Origin: DASZVN01 sp035547055 | GTDB lineage: Bacteria > Pseudomonadota > Alphaproteobacteria > Rhizobiales > Methylopilaceae | DNA: 24,611 bases | NCBI GenBank assembly: GCA_035547055.1 | Contig: DASZVN010000090.1 | Coordinates: forward strand, 1-24,611 | Direction: 5' to 3' | In this document: positions 1 to 8,522 of the stretch, piece by piece | Numbering within the stretch: position 1 is the stretch's first letter | Layout: each line of letters begins with the position of its first letter | Position numbers and translations under genes: made by a program | The notes under the pieces: model-generated | Database searches by the model: none | Seen by the model: the letters and a program-made list of their open reading frames with translations, nothing else | Told to the model about the DNA's origin: nothing

Positions 1-118
1 CCACCATGCTTCGCATGGTCCCCCTCCCCCGCTGCGCGGGGGAGGAACCGCGCCCCTGATCCTCCCCTGCGAAGCGGGGGAGGTGGCGAGCGAAGCGAGC
101 CGGAGGGGGCCCGTTCGG
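1..118. repeat. C-type palindromic repeat downstream of rnj
   Basis: This non-coding stretch between the left edge and the rnj stop codon is made of hairpins. Positions 3-9 and 13-19 form a perfect 7-bp stem around a 3-base loop. Further inverted C-rich/G-rich pairs follow at about 21-44 and 60-83, and a GAGCGAAGCGAGC palindrome-like segment lies near 88-101. The CCCCCTC...GGGGGAGG character resembles the elements at 2218-2366 and 9226-9335. It follows the last gene of the nuo-birA-rnj run, so it could help end or protect the transcript, but no T-rich tract for a classical terminator is visible. Confidence 0.65.
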
Positions 119-1789
119 CTACCGCGCCAGCACAAGGACGTGGCAGATCGGCTTCTTGCCCCAGGACAGCGCCAGCTCGGCCCGGACGGCGCGGCGGAGC
201 GCCTTGGCGAGGGCGTCGGGATCGCGGCGGAGGCCGCGCGGCAGCTCCTCGAGTACGTCCTCGACGACGTCGCGGACGATGTCCTCCATGTCGTCGCCGG
301 ATTGGTCGCGCTCGGGCAGGCCGGTCAGCGCGATCTCTGGCGCGCCGGCCGGCTCGCCATGCTCGTCGATCGCCACCGCGATCGAGACCACCCCCGCCAC
401 AGCGAGCCAGCGGCGGTCGGCCAGCGCCGCATCCTCGGCGGCGAGGCGCACCTGCCCGTCCTTGTGGACCCGGCCGACCGGCGCCTCGTCGACGATCTCC
501 GGCCGGCCCGGCCATAGCCGGAGCACGTCGCCATTGCGGATCTCGGGAACGTTCGGCACGCCGAGCCGGCGCGCCAGCGCCGCATGCTCGCTGAGATGCA
601 GCGCCTCGCCATGGACCGGCACCACCGCCTGCGGCCGAAGCCAGCCGTAGAGGTCGGCCATCTCGTCGCGGCGCGGGTGGCCGGAGACGTGGACGAGGCG
701 GGTGCGGTCGGTCACGACCTCGACGCCGCGGTCGATCAGGGCGTTGACGATGCGGTTCACCGGCCGCTCGTTGCCGGGGATGGTGCGCGACGACAGGATC
801 ACCCGGTCGCCCGCGGCGAGGTGGATCCGCGGATGGGTGTCGGCGGCGACGCGCGACAGCGCGGCACGCGGCTCGCCCTGGCTGCCGGTGACGAGGACCA
901 GCGTCCTGTCCGGCGCGAGCCCGTCGAAGGCGTCCTCGCCGAGGAACGGCGGCACGCCGTCGAGAAGGCCGGCCTCGCGCGCGACCGCGATGGTGCGGAC
1001 CAGCGCGCGGCCGGCGACCACGACCTCGCGCCCGGCCGCGGCGGCGGCGAGCGCGATCGACTTCACCCGCGGCACGTGGGAGGCGAAGGTCGTGACCGCG
1101 ACCCGGCGCGGCGCGGCCTGGATCAGCTCGGCCAGCGTCGCCGCGACCTCGGTCTCGGACGGCGAGCGGCCGGCGCGGACGGCGTTGGTCGAATCGGCCA
1201 TCACCGCGATCACGCCCTCGTCGCCGAGGGCGCGGAACTTCACCGGGTCGGTGCCCGGGCCCATGGTCGGCTCGGGGTCGATCTTCCAGTCGCCGGTGTG
1301 GACGACGAGGCCGGCCGGGGTGCGGATCGCGAGCGCGTTCGGCTCCGGGATCGAGTGCGCCACCGGCACGAACTCGACCTCGAACGGGCCGAGCCGAATC
1401 CGGCCGCCCGGCGGCACGACCTCGATCGGCAGCGCCGTCGCGCCCGGTTCGCCCGCGACCTTGGCGGCAAGGAGGCCCGCGGTGAACGGCGTCGCGTAGA
1501 TCGGCACCTGGAGGTCGGGCCAGAGGTCCGGCAGGGCACCGAAATGGTCCTCGTGGGCGTGGGTCAGGACGATGCCGAGGAGGTTCGGCCGCTCGGCCTC
1601 GGCGAAGCGGAGATCGGGCAGGATGAGGTCGATGCCCGGGGTCTCGCCGGCGTCGCCGAAGGTCACGCCGCAGTCGACCATGATCCATTGCCGCGCCTCT
1701 GGCGGCCCGAAGCCGTAGAGCGCTACGTTCATGCCGATCTCGCCGACGCCGCCGAGCGGCAGGAAGACGAGCTCGTCGCCCTGGATCAT
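119..1789 (-). CDS. rnj: Ribonuclease J (metallo-beta-lactamase/beta-CASP)
   Basis: A 556-residue cytoplasmic RNase J, a zinc-dependent endo/5'-exonuclease used in RNA maturation and decay. The N-terminal PLGGVGEIGMN segment (residues 11-21) and the metal-binding THAHEDH motif (76-82) are typical of the family, as are H145 in VAHSIPE and D167 in HTGDW. The beta-CASP part includes VSGHPRRDEM and the PVHGE segment. Length matches alphaproteobacterial RNase J. The ATG at 1789-1787 overlaps the birA stop as ATGA, so translation is probably coupled. It is the last gene of the minus-strand run, and a palindromic repeat follows its stop. The assignment is secure; its RNA targets cannot be read from sequence. 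Confidence 0.95.
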   Translation of the reverse strand: MIQGDELVFLPLGGVGEIGMNVALYGFGPPEARQWIMVDCGVTFGDAGETPGIDLILPDLRFAEAERPNLLGIVLTHAHEDHFGALPDLWPDLQVPIYATPFTAGLLAAKVAGEPGATALPIEVVPPGGRIRLGPFEVEFVPVAHSIPEPNALAIRTPAGLVVHTGDWKIDPEPTMGPGTDPVKFRALGDEGVIAVMADSTNAVRAGRSPSETEVAATLAELIQAAPRRVAVTTFASHVPRVKSIALAAAAAGREVVVAGRALVRTIAVAREAGLLDGVPPFLGEDAFDGLAPDRTLVLVTGSQGEPRAALSRVAADTHPRIHLAAGDRVILSSRTIPGNERPVNRIVNALIDRGVEVVTDRTRLVHVSGHPRRDEMADLYGWLRPQAVVPVHGEALHLSEHAALARRLGVPNVPEIRNGDVLRLWPGRPEIVDEAPVGRVHKDGQVRLAAEDAALADRRWLAVAGVVSIAVAIDEHGEPAGAPEIALTGLPERDQSGDDMEDIVRDVVEDVLEELPRGLRRDPDALAKALRRAVRAELALSWGKKPICHVLVLAR

Positions 1790-2769
1790 CCCCCCTCCCC
1801 GACCCTCGTCGCGGCGGCATCGCCGAAATGGACCTCGCCGGCGGCGATGGTCCGAAGCGCGCCGTCGCCGCCGCGCAGGACGAGACGCCCGGCCTCGTCG
1901 ATCGTCTCGAAAATGCCGCCGATCGCCTCGCCGCGAAGCGTGGCGGCGAGCGGACCGCCGAGCCCCATCGCACGCCCGAGCCAGTCACGGCGCAACGAGG
2001 CGAAGCCGCCCCGCTCCCAGCGCGCCATCAGCGGCACCCAGGCGTCGGCGAGCGCGGCGAACAGCGCGGTGGCGGAAACATCTGCGCCAAGCGCCGCGAG
2101 CGAGGTCGCGGGATAGGGCAGGCCCGCCGGCGCCACGGCGATGTTCACGCCGAACCCGATGACGGCGACGACCTGGTGTTGGCCAATATCGACATCGCCC
2201 CTCGCTCCAGAAGATGCGCTGGGCGGCCCCGCTTCCCTCTCCCCGCTTGCCGGGAGTGGGTCAGGGTAAGGGAGCGGTGCAGAAAGAGTCTCTTCCTGGG
2301 ACGCCCCCTCACCCGGTCGCTTCGCGACTCGACCTCTCCCCGCAGGCGGGGAGAGGTCGGCCGGCGCCTCAATCTTCTCCGCCTCGACCAGGATGCCGGC
2401 GAGCTTGGCGCCGTCCGCGAGCACGTCGTTCGGCCATTTCAGCGCGATTTGCCTCGCCAGCGCCGGCGCGAGGGTGGCGAGCGCGCCGTACAGAGCGAGG
2501 CCGGCGGCGAAGCCGAGCGTCGCCGCCTCGGCGGGCGCCGCGTCGGTCACGACCAGAAGGCTCGCGGCGAGGTTGCCCGCCGGGCTCTGCCAGGCCCGCC
2601 CGCGGCGGCCGTGGCCCGCGGTCTGGCGTTCCGCCACGACCCAGAGCGGCCCGCGCTCGCCGGCCCGCCCATGCTCGCGCGCGATCGCGCTGGTCGAGCC
2701 GACCTCGTCGAGGGCGAGGAGGCGGTATCCTGCCGCCTCGGCGTCGCGTCCGAGGGCGAAGGCCGCCAC
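1786..2769 (-). CDS. birA: Biotin--[acetyl-CoA-carboxylase] ligase with in-frame repeat insertion
   Basis: A 327-residue biotin-protein ligase, which makes biotinyl-AMP and transfers biotin to the lysine of carboxylase carrier domains. GSTS (residues 24-27), RQTAGHGRRGRAW (48-60), KWPNDV (111-116) and GILVEAE (125-131) mark the catalytic core. There is no N-terminal DNA-binding domain, so it is a monofunctional enzyme and not a repressor. Family members of this type are usually about 240-270 residues. The excess is a Pro/Gly/Ser-rich block at about residues 136-197, between GILVEAE and VAVIGFGVN, encoded by a palindromic repeat (2218-2366). It starts with GTG (2769-2767) immediately after the nuoN stop and ends overlapping the rnj start. 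The insert falls between two core segments, so activity may be kept, but that is inference. Confidence 0.92.
   Translation of the reverse strand: MAAFALGRDAEAAGYRLLALDEVGSTSAIAREHGRAGERGPLWVVAERQTAGHGRRGRAWQSPAGNLAASLLVVTDAAPAEAATLGFAAGLALYGALATLAPALARQIALKWPNDVLADGAKLAGILVEAEKIEAPADLSPPAGRGRVAKRPGEGASQEETLSAPLPYPDPLPASGEREAGPPSASSGARGDVDIGQHQVVAVIGFGVNIAVAPAGLPYPATSLAALGADVSATALFAALADAWVPLMARWERGGFASLRRDWLGRAMGLGGPLAATLRGEAIGGIFETIDEAGRLVLRGGDGALRTIAAGEVHFGDAAATRVGEGG
2218..2366. repeat. C-type palindromic repeat embedded in birA
   Basis: Two inverted C-rich/G-rich units lie back to back inside the birA frame: CTCTCCCCGCTTGCCGGGAG at about 2236-2255, and GACCTCTCCCC (2331-2341) with GGGGAGAGGTC (2348-2358). 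The latter is a perfect 11-bp stem around a 6-base loop. The segment CCCCCTCACCCG near 2304 followed by CTCGACCTCTCCCCG also occurs at 9226-9270. All frames here stay open for birA, giving about 60 extra residues. The repeat family is otherwise intergenic in this window. Confidence 0.8.
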
Positions 2770-4209
2770 TCAGAACAGGCTCCGCGCCGCGGTCGCCGCC
2801 GCCGCGGTCAAGGGCGCCGGATAGACGAAGTAGAAGACGATGAAGATGCCGGTCACCGTCAGCACGGCGCGGAGCATCGCGGGCATCGGCTGGAAGCTGC
2901 CCGCCGGCTCGTCGAAATACATGATCTTGACGATGCGGAGATAGTAATAGGCGCCGACCACGCTCGCGACCACGCCGACCACGGCGAGCCAGTAGAGCCC
3001 GGCCTGCACCGCCGCCATGAACACGTAGAGCTTGGCGAAGAAGCCGGCGAGCGGCGGGATGCCGGCGATCGAGAACATCATCGTCGCCATCGCGAACGCC
3101 ATCCACGGCTGGGTCTTCGCGAGCCCGGCGAGGTCGTCGATGTTCTCCACCATGCCGCCGTCGGGCCGGCGCATCGCCAGGATCACCGCGAAGGTGCCGA
3201 GCGACATCGCGAGGTAGATCGCAAGATAGATCAGGACCGAGGCCACCCCCTGCTGGGTGCCGGCGGCGAGGCCGATCAGCATGTAGCCGATATTCGCGAC
3301 CGACGAGTAGCCCATCAGCCGCTTGATGTTGCGCTGGCCGATCGCGGCAAAGGCGGCGAGCACGGTCGAGATCACCGCGAGGAAGGCCATGATCTCGCGC
3401 CACTCCTGGGTGATGCCCGGGAAGGCCGAGACCACGAGGCGCACGATGATCGCCATCGCCGCGATCTTGGGCGCGGTCGAGAAGAAGATCGTGATCGGCG
3501 TCGGCGCGCCCTCGTAGACGTCGGGCGTCCACATGTGGAACGGCGCGGCCGATACCTTGAAGGCGAGCCCGGCGAGCAGGAACACCAGGCCGAAGATGAG
3601 CCCGGTCGAGACATGGCCCGCGCCGACCACCGCGGCGATGCCGGCGAAATCGACGGTGCCGGAGAAGCCGTAGGCGAGCGAGGCGCCGTAGAGGATCATC
3701 CCCGAGGACAGCGCGCCGAGGACGAAATATTTCAGCCCCGCCTCGGTCGAGCGCTCGCTGTCGCGGTCGAACGCGGCGACGACGTAGAGCGCGAGGTTCT
3801 GCAGCTCGAGGCCGAGATAGAACGCGATGAGGTCCCCGGCGGCGGCCATCACCATCATGCCGGTCGTGGCGAGCAGCACCAGCACCGCATATTCGAAGCG
3901 GGCGATGCCCGCGAGCTTCAGCCAGTAGAAGCTCATCGCCAGCGCCACCAGCGCGCCGACCACGATCAGAAGCTGGAGGAAGCGCGAAAAGGCGTCGAAG
4001 ACGAAGGCGCCGTGGAACACTGGGGCGGGATGCTCCGGGATCAGCCCGAGCGCGATCGCGGCGGCGACGAGGAGCGCGACGGCGAGGCCGTTGACCAGCG
4101 GCGTCGCCCGCTCGCCCGCGATGGCGCCGAGCAGGATCAGGAGCAGCGCCCCGACGGCGGTGATCAGCTCCGGCAGGATCGGCAGGAGTTCGGCGGCGGA
4201 GAAGGTCAT
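2770..4209 (-). CDS. nuoN: NADH-quinone oxidoreductase subunit N
   Basis: A 479-residue inner-membrane antiporter-like subunit of complex I, one of the three large proton-channel proteins of the membrane arm. It is almost entirely hydrophobic with about 14 predicted helices. The conserved charged residues E135 (LGLELQNLALY) and K218 (GLAFKVSAAPFHMWTPDVYEGAPTP) are present, as is the lysine in RNIKRLMGYSSVANIGYML. Length is normal for alphaproteobacterial NuoN. The stop codon abuts the GTG start of birA with no gap. The nuoM stop lies 145 bp upstream, and that gap contains an A-type repeat. Confidence 0.97.
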   Translation of the reverse strand: MTFSAAELLPILPELITAVGALLLILLGAIAGERATPLVNGLAVALLVAAAIALGLIPEHPAPVFHGAFVFDAFSRFLQLLIVVGALVALAMSFYWLKLAGIARFEYAVLVLLATTGMMVMAAAGDLIAFYLGLELQNLALYVVAAFDRDSERSTEAGLKYFVLGALSSGMILYGASLAYGFSGTVDFAGIAAVVGAGHVSTGLIFGLVFLLAGLAFKVSAAPFHMWTPDVYEGAPTPITIFFSTAPKIAAMAIIVRLVVSAFPGITQEWREIMAFLAVISTVLAAFAAIGQRNIKRLMGYSSVANIGYMLIGLAAGTQQGVASVLIYLAIYLAMSLGTFAVILAMRRPDGGMVENIDDLAGLAKTQPWMAFAMATMMFSIAGIPPLAGFFAKLYVFMAAVQAGLYWLAVVGVVASVVGAYYYLRIVKIMYFDEPAGSFQPMPAMLRAVLTVTGIFIVFYFVYPAPLTAAAATAARSLF

Positions 4210-4243
4210 GCCAGAGGGTCCCTGTTGGCGTCACCGCCCTCCC

Positions 4244-4328
4244 CGCCATTGCCAGGAGCGAAGCAACGAAGCAATCCAGAGCCGCCGGCGCGGCCCCGGG
4301 GTTGCTTCGTTGCGCCCGCAATGACGGC
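4244..4328. repeat. A-type palindromic repeat, nuoM-nuoN junction
   Basis: The left arm GCCATTGCCAGGAGCGAAGC and the right arm ending TGCGCCCGCAATGACGG are inverted relative to each other, with GAAGCAATCC (4269-4278) opposite GGTTGCTTCG around a G+C-rich centre. The same arms occur at 5911-6004, 9373-9460 and 11201-11295. This is the most diverged copy. It fills most of the 145-bp gap between the nuoM stop and the nuoN start and would be transcribed as a long hairpin. Confidence 0.8.
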
Positions 4329-4354
4329 GTTGCGTCTCATGTGCCCGGCTCCCG

Positions 4355-5869
4355 TCAGTGCGCCGCGGCCAATGCCGGCGCCGCGGCCTCGCGGATCGCC
4401 GCGGTCGTGGTGGTGATGAGGTGCTCGACCGAGGGACCGGTGACGTCGAGCACCGGCTGCGGCCACACCCCGAGAAGAATGGTCAGGATCACCAGCGGCG
4501 CGAAGATCGCGATCTCGCGCGGCGTGAGGTCGGCGATGAGGTTCAGCGCCGGCTTGACCAGGGCGCCGAGCACGATGCGGCGGTAGAGCCAGAGCGCGTA
4601 GGCCGCCGAGAGGATGACGCCGATGGTCGCGAAGAAGGCGACCCAGGTGTTGACCCTGAACGTCCCGATCAGGCTCAGGAACTCGCCGATGAAGCCGGAG
4701 GTGCCGGGCAGCCCGACATTGGCGAGCGTGAACACCAGGAACACCGTCGCGTAGAGCGGCATCCGGTTCACGAGGCCGCCATAGGCCGCGATCTCGCGGG
4801 TGTGCATGCGGTCGTAGACGACGCCGACGCAGAGGAAGAGCGCGCCCGACACCACGCCGTGGCTGATCATCTGGAACATGCCGCCCTGCACGCCCTGCGA
4901 GGTCAGCGCGAAGACGCCCATGGTGACGAAGCCCATGTGGGCGACCGAGGAATAGGCGATCAGCTTCTTCATGTCGTCCTGCATCAGGGCGACGAGCGAG
5001 GTATAGACGATCGCGATTACCGACAGCGTGAAGATCAGCGGCGCGAAGTCGGCCGAGGCCAGCGGGAACATCGGCAGCGAGAAGCGCAGGAACCCGTAGC
5101 CGCCCATCTTCAGCAGGATGCCGGCGAGGATGACCGAGCCCGCGGTCGGCGCCTCGACATGCGCGTCCGGCAGCCAGGTATGGACCGGCCACATCGGCAT
5201 CTTCACCGCGAACGAGGCGAGGAAGGCGAACCACAGCCAGGGCTGCATCGAGGCCGGGAAATGGTGGTTCAGCAGCGTCGGGATGTCGGTCGTGCCGGCT
5301 TCCCAATACATCGCGAGGATCGCGATCAGCATCAGGACCGAGCCGAGCAGCGTGTAGAGGAAGAACTTGAAGCTGGCATAGACCCGGCGCTGGCCACCCC
5401 ACACCCCGATGATGAGGAACATCGGGATCAGCCCGCCCTCGAAGAAGACGTAGAACAGGATGAGGTCGAGCGAGGTGAAGACGCCGACCATCAGCGTCTC
5501 CAGCACCAGGAAGGCGATCATGTATTCCTTGACGCGGACCTGGATCGACTTCCAGCTCGCCGCGATGCAGAGCGGCAGGAGGAAGGTGGTCAGGATCACG
5601 AACGGCATCGAGATGCCGTCGACGCCCATGCGGTAGCGGATGGTGCCGCCGAGCCAGGCGCCCTCCTCCACGAACTGGAAGTTCGCGGTGTGGGTGTCGA
5701 AATAGACCGGCAGCCACAGCGAGACGACGAAGGTGACGAGCGTCGTCCAGAGGGCGATCCAGCGGATGTTGCGCCGCGAGCCCTCGTCGTCGCCGCGGAT
5801 CAGCATGATGCACGCAACGCCGAGGATCGGCAGGAAGGTGACGACCGAGAGGACGGGCCAGGAAGTCAT
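4355..5869 (-). CDS. nuoM: NADH-quinone oxidoreductase subunit M
   Basis: A 504-residue polytopic inner-membrane subunit of complex I, homologous to Mrp-type antiporters and forming one proton channel. Key residues are E144 (VFFEGGLIPMFLIIG) and K223 (FAVKMPMWPVHTWLPDAHVEAPTAGSV), both at positions matching well-studied NuoM proteins. KKLIAYSSVAHMGFV supplies a further conserved lysine in the second half. Length is normal. The ATG at 5869-5867 gives the N-terminus MTSWPVLSVVTFLPILGV expected for the family. The gene sits between two A-type repeats (5911-6004 upstream, 4244-4328 downstream), so it is the only cistron of its block. Confidence 0.97.
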   Translation of the reverse strand: MTSWPVLSVVTFLPILGVACIMLIRGDDEGSRRNIRWIALWTTLVTFVVSLWLPVYFDTHTANFQFVEEGAWLGGTIRYRMGVDGISMPFVILTTFLLPLCIAASWKSIQVRVKEYMIAFLVLETLMVGVFTSLDLILFYVFFEGGLIPMFLIIGVWGGQRRVYASFKFFLYTLLGSVLMLIAILAMYWEAGTTDIPTLLNHHFPASMQPWLWFAFLASFAVKMPMWPVHTWLPDAHVEAPTAGSVILAGILLKMGGYGFLRFSLPMFPLASADFAPLIFTLSVIAIVYTSLVALMQDDMKKLIAYSSVAHMGFVTMGVFALTSQGVQGGMFQMISHGVVSGALFLCVGVVYDRMHTREIAAYGGLVNRMPLYATVFLVFTLANVGLPGTSGFIGEFLSLIGTFRVNTWVAFFATIGVILSAAYALWLYRRIVLGALVKPALNLIADLTPREIAIFAPLVILTILLGVWPQPVLDVTGPSVEHLITTTTAAIREAAAPALAAAH

Positions 5870-5910
5870 GCCCTTGCCTCCCGGCCGGCGGTTTCGATGT
5901 TCCGCTGGCC

Positions 5911-6004
5911 CCCGTCATTGCGAGGAGCGCAGCGACGAAGCAATCCACGCCCACAGGCGCAGCGCCTGCGGCCCCTGGATTGCTTCGCTTCGCTCGCAAT
6001 GACG
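5911..6004. repeat. A-type palindromic repeat, nuoL-nuoM junction
   Basis: The arms CCGTCATTGCGAGGAGCG and GCTTCGCTCGCAATGACG are inverted, with AAGCAATCCA and TGGATTGCTT continuing the pairing. The apex has a second small inverted repeat, CAGGCGCAGCGCCTG at 5955-5969. Length is about 94 bp. It lies in the 184-bp gap between nuoL and nuoM. The copy is close to that at 11201-11295 in its outer arms and differs in the apex. Confidence 0.88.
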
Positions 6005-6053
6005 AAGCTGCCGTCTCGATTTGTCATGTGCCCCAAATCCAACCACCCGCGGC

Positions 6054-8165
6054 TCAGGCCGCGAACATGAACCAGGTGAAGAGGGCCGCGAGGCCGATCA
6101 GCATCGCGAAGGCGTAGTGGTAGAGGTAGCCGGTCTGGAGCCGGACCGCGCCGCGCGTCACGTCGAGCACGCGGGCCGAGACGCCGTCCGGCCCGAGCCC
6201 GTCGATGATCGTGCCGTCGCCGCGCTTCCACAGGAAGCGGCCGAGCGCCTTGGTGCCGCGGACGAAGACGAAGTCGTAGATCTCGTCGAAGTACCACTTG
6301 TTGAGGAGGAAGCGGTACAGCAGGTCGTGCTCGCGGGCGAGCCGGACCGGCGCCTCCTTGTCGTGGATGTAGAACCACCACGCCACCGCGAAGCCGCCGA
6401 TCATCGCCAGCGTCGGGATCAGGCCGAGCAGGAACGGCGTCTGGTGCGCCAGCTCCAGCACGTGATTGTTGGCGCCGGTGAAGAGCGCGTGCTTCCAGAA
6501 CGCCTCGTGGCCCTCGCCGACGAAGGCGTGCTCGAACGCCGCGCCGGCGCCGAGCGCGCCGAGTGCGAGCAGGAGCAGCGGGATCAGCATCACCCAGGGC
6601 GATTCCTTGACGTGGCGCATGGTCTCGAGCGGAGCCCGCGGCGCGCCGTGGAAGGTCATGAAGATCAGCCGCCACGAATAGAACGAGGTCAGCGCCGCGC
6701 CGATCTCGGTCAGCACCGCGCCGTAGAGGCCCATGCCGCTATGGGCGGCGAGCGCGGCCTCGATGATGCCGTCCTTCGAGTAGTAGCCGGCGGTGAAGGG
6801 GAAGCCGGTGAGCGACAGGGTGCCGATGATCATGCACCAGTAGGTCACCGGGATGAGGCGGCGGAGGCCACCCATCTTCCGCATGTCCTGCTCGTGGTGC
6901 ATCGCGACGATGACCGAGCCGGCCGACAGGAACAGCAGCGCCTTGAAGAAGGCGTGGGTGAAGAGGTGGAAAATGCCGGCCGAATAGACCCCGACGCCAA
7001 GCGCGACGAACATGTAGCCGAGCTGCGAGCAGGTCGAGTAGGCGATCACCTTCTTGATGTCGTTCTGGACGAGACCGACCGTCGCGGCGAAGAACGCCGT
7101 CGTCGCGCCGATGAAGGTCACGACCGCGAGCGCGGTCGAGGACCATTCGAACAGCGGCGACAGCCGCGCCACCATGAAGACGCCGGCGGTGACCATGGTC
7201 GCGGCATGGATCAGTGCCGACACCGGCGTCGGGCCCTCCATCGCGTCGGGCAGCCAGGTGTGGAGGAAGAACTGGGCCGACTTGCCCATCGCCCCGGTGA
7301 AGAGGAGGAGACAGAGCACGGTCAGCGCGTGGGCGTGGCCCCAGCCGAGGAACGACATCGTCGCCGCCGCCTTGCCCGGCGCGTCGGCGAAGATGGTGTC
7401 GAACGAGACCGTGCCGAACAGGGCGAAGACGCCGAAGATGCCGAGCGCGAAGCCGAAATCGCCGACGCGGTTGACGACGAACGCCTTGATCGCGGCGGCG
7501 TTGGCGGCCGGGCGGAGATACCAGAACCCGATCAGGAGATAGCTCGCGAGGCCGACGCCCTCCCAGCCGAAGAACATCTGGACGAGGTTGTCGCTCGTCA
7601 CCAGCATCAGCATGGCGAAGGTGAAGAGCGAGAGATAGGCGAAGAAGCGCGGCTGCTGCCTGTCGTCGCGCATGTAGCCGATCGAATAGACGTGGACCAG
7701 CGACGAGACGGTCGTCACCACGACCAGCATCACCGCCGTCAGCGTATCGATGCGGAGCGCCCAGTGGATGTCGAGCCCGTCGACCATGATCCAGCGCATG
7801 ATCTCGACGCGCTGCACGCCGCCCGCGCCGAAGCCGACCTGGACGAAGGCGATCCACGACAGGACCGCGGTGATCAGGAGCGGGATGGTGGTGATGAGCT
7901 CGGCCGCCTGCACGCCCGGCGCCTGCGGACGAGCCTCCTCGAGGTGGTGGATGTGCTCCTGGTCGCCGCCCTGGGTGAGGTCGGTGCCGGCATCGCGGTC
8001 GGCGTGGCCATGACCGTGACCGTCGCCATGGTGGCCTTGGCCACCCCCGCCGCCGGCCGCAAGCCCTGCAAGCTCGGCCTCGCGGGTGCGAGCGCCGCCG
8101 AACAGCGCGATCGCGCCGGCGAGGATCGCGCCGAGCAGCGGCAGGAAGACGATCGCTGGATACAT
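6054..8165 (-). CDS. nuoL: NADH-quinone oxidoreductase subunit L with His-rich loop
   Basis: A 703-residue distal antiporter-like subunit of complex I. It carries the proton-channel residues E202 (FFGWEGVGLASYLLIGFWY) and K295 (GAMGKSAQFFLHTWLPDAMEGPTPVSALIHAATMVTAGV), and the conserved DIKKVIAYSTCSQLGYM segment. The C-terminal part contains the amphipathic lateral-helix region and a final hydrophobic helix. It is longer than the roughly 610-660 residues of many homologues. Part of the excess is a Gly/His/Asp-rich stretch at residues 38-76 with eight histidines, between the first and second helices. The ATG at 8165 gives the typical MYPAIVFLPLLGAILAG start. nuoK lies 37 bp upstream and an A-type repeat follows. 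Confidence 0.97.
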   Translation of the reverse strand: MYPAIVFLPLLGAILAGAIALFGGARTREAELAGLAAGGGGGQGHHGDGHGHGHADRDAGTDLTQGGDQEHIHHLEEARPQAPGVQAAELITTIPLLITAVLSWIAFVQVGFGAGGVQRVEIMRWIMVDGLDIHWALRIDTLTAVMLVVVTTVSSLVHVYSIGYMRDDRQQPRFFAYLSLFTFAMLMLVTSDNLVQMFFGWEGVGLASYLLIGFWYLRPAANAAAIKAFVVNRVGDFGFALGIFGVFALFGTVSFDTIFADAPGKAAATMSFLGWGHAHALTVLCLLLFTGAMGKSAQFFLHTWLPDAMEGPTPVSALIHAATMVTAGVFMVARLSPLFEWSSTALAVVTFIGATTAFFAATVGLVQNDIKKVIAYSTCSQLGYMFVALGVGVYSAGIFHLFTHAFFKALLFLSAGSVIVAMHHEQDMRKMGGLRRLIPVTYWCMIIGTLSLTGFPFTAGYYSKDGIIEAALAAHSGMGLYGAVLTEIGAALTSFYSWRLIFMTFHGAPRAPLETMRHVKESPWVMLIPLLLLALGALGAGAAFEHAFVGEGHEAFWKHALFTGANNHVLELAHQTPFLLGLIPTLAMIGGFAVAWWFYIHDKEAPVRLAREHDLLYRFLLNKWYFDEIYDFVFVRGTKALGRFLWKRGDGTIIDGLGPDGVSARVLDVTRGAVRLQTGYLYHYAFAMLIGLAALFTWFMFAA

Positions 8166-8202
8166 CGCGTCCGCTCTCGAACGGCCGGGCGGCGGGCGCC
8201 GC

Positions 8203-8511
8203 TCAGCCCTTCATCATGTTGATGTCTTCGACCGCGATGGTGCCCCGCTTGCGGAAGAAGACGACGAGGATGGCGAGCCCGATCGCGGCCTCGGCGGCCG
8301 CGACGGTGAGAACCAGGAGGGCGAAGACCTGGCCGACGAGGTCGCCCGAGAAGGCCGAGAACGCGACCAGGTTGATGTTGACCGCGAGCAGGATCAGCTC
8401 GATCGACATCAGGATGATGATGACGTTCCTGCGGTTCAGGAAGATGCCGAACACGCCGAGCGTGAACAGGATCGCCGCGACCGTCAGGTACTGGCCGAGC
8501 CCGACCGCCAT
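8203..8511 (-). CDS. nuoK: NADH-quinone oxidoreductase subunit K
   Basis: A 102-residue three-helix subunit of the complex I membrane arm (ND4L equivalent). The two buried glutamates needed for proton transfer are present as E38 (LMSIELILLAVN) and E74 (VAAAEAAIGLAI). FGIFLNRRNVIIILMSIE is highly characteristic. Length is the family norm. The ATG at 8511-8509 lies 11 bp after the nuoJ stop, and nuoL follows 37 bp later, so J, K and L form an unbroken block with no repeat between them. Confidence 0.97.
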   Translation of the reverse strand: MAVGLGQYLTVAAILFTLGVFGIFLNRRNVIIILMSIELILLAVNINLVAFSAFSGDLVGQVFALLVLTVAAAEAAIGLAILVVFFRKRGTIAVEDINMMKG

Positions 8512-8522
8512 CGCCCCCTCCC

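Noticed and set aside
1828..4416. Very long plus-strand open frame (862 codons) opposite birA, nuoN and the nuoM end
   Set aside because: It is antisense to two well-recognised genes, is extremely rich in Arg, Asp, Glu and His, and has no family character. This is the usual shadow of high-G+C coding sequence. The 500-800 codon frames opposite nuoL, nuoG, nuoD-B and the sensor kinase are rejected for the same reason.
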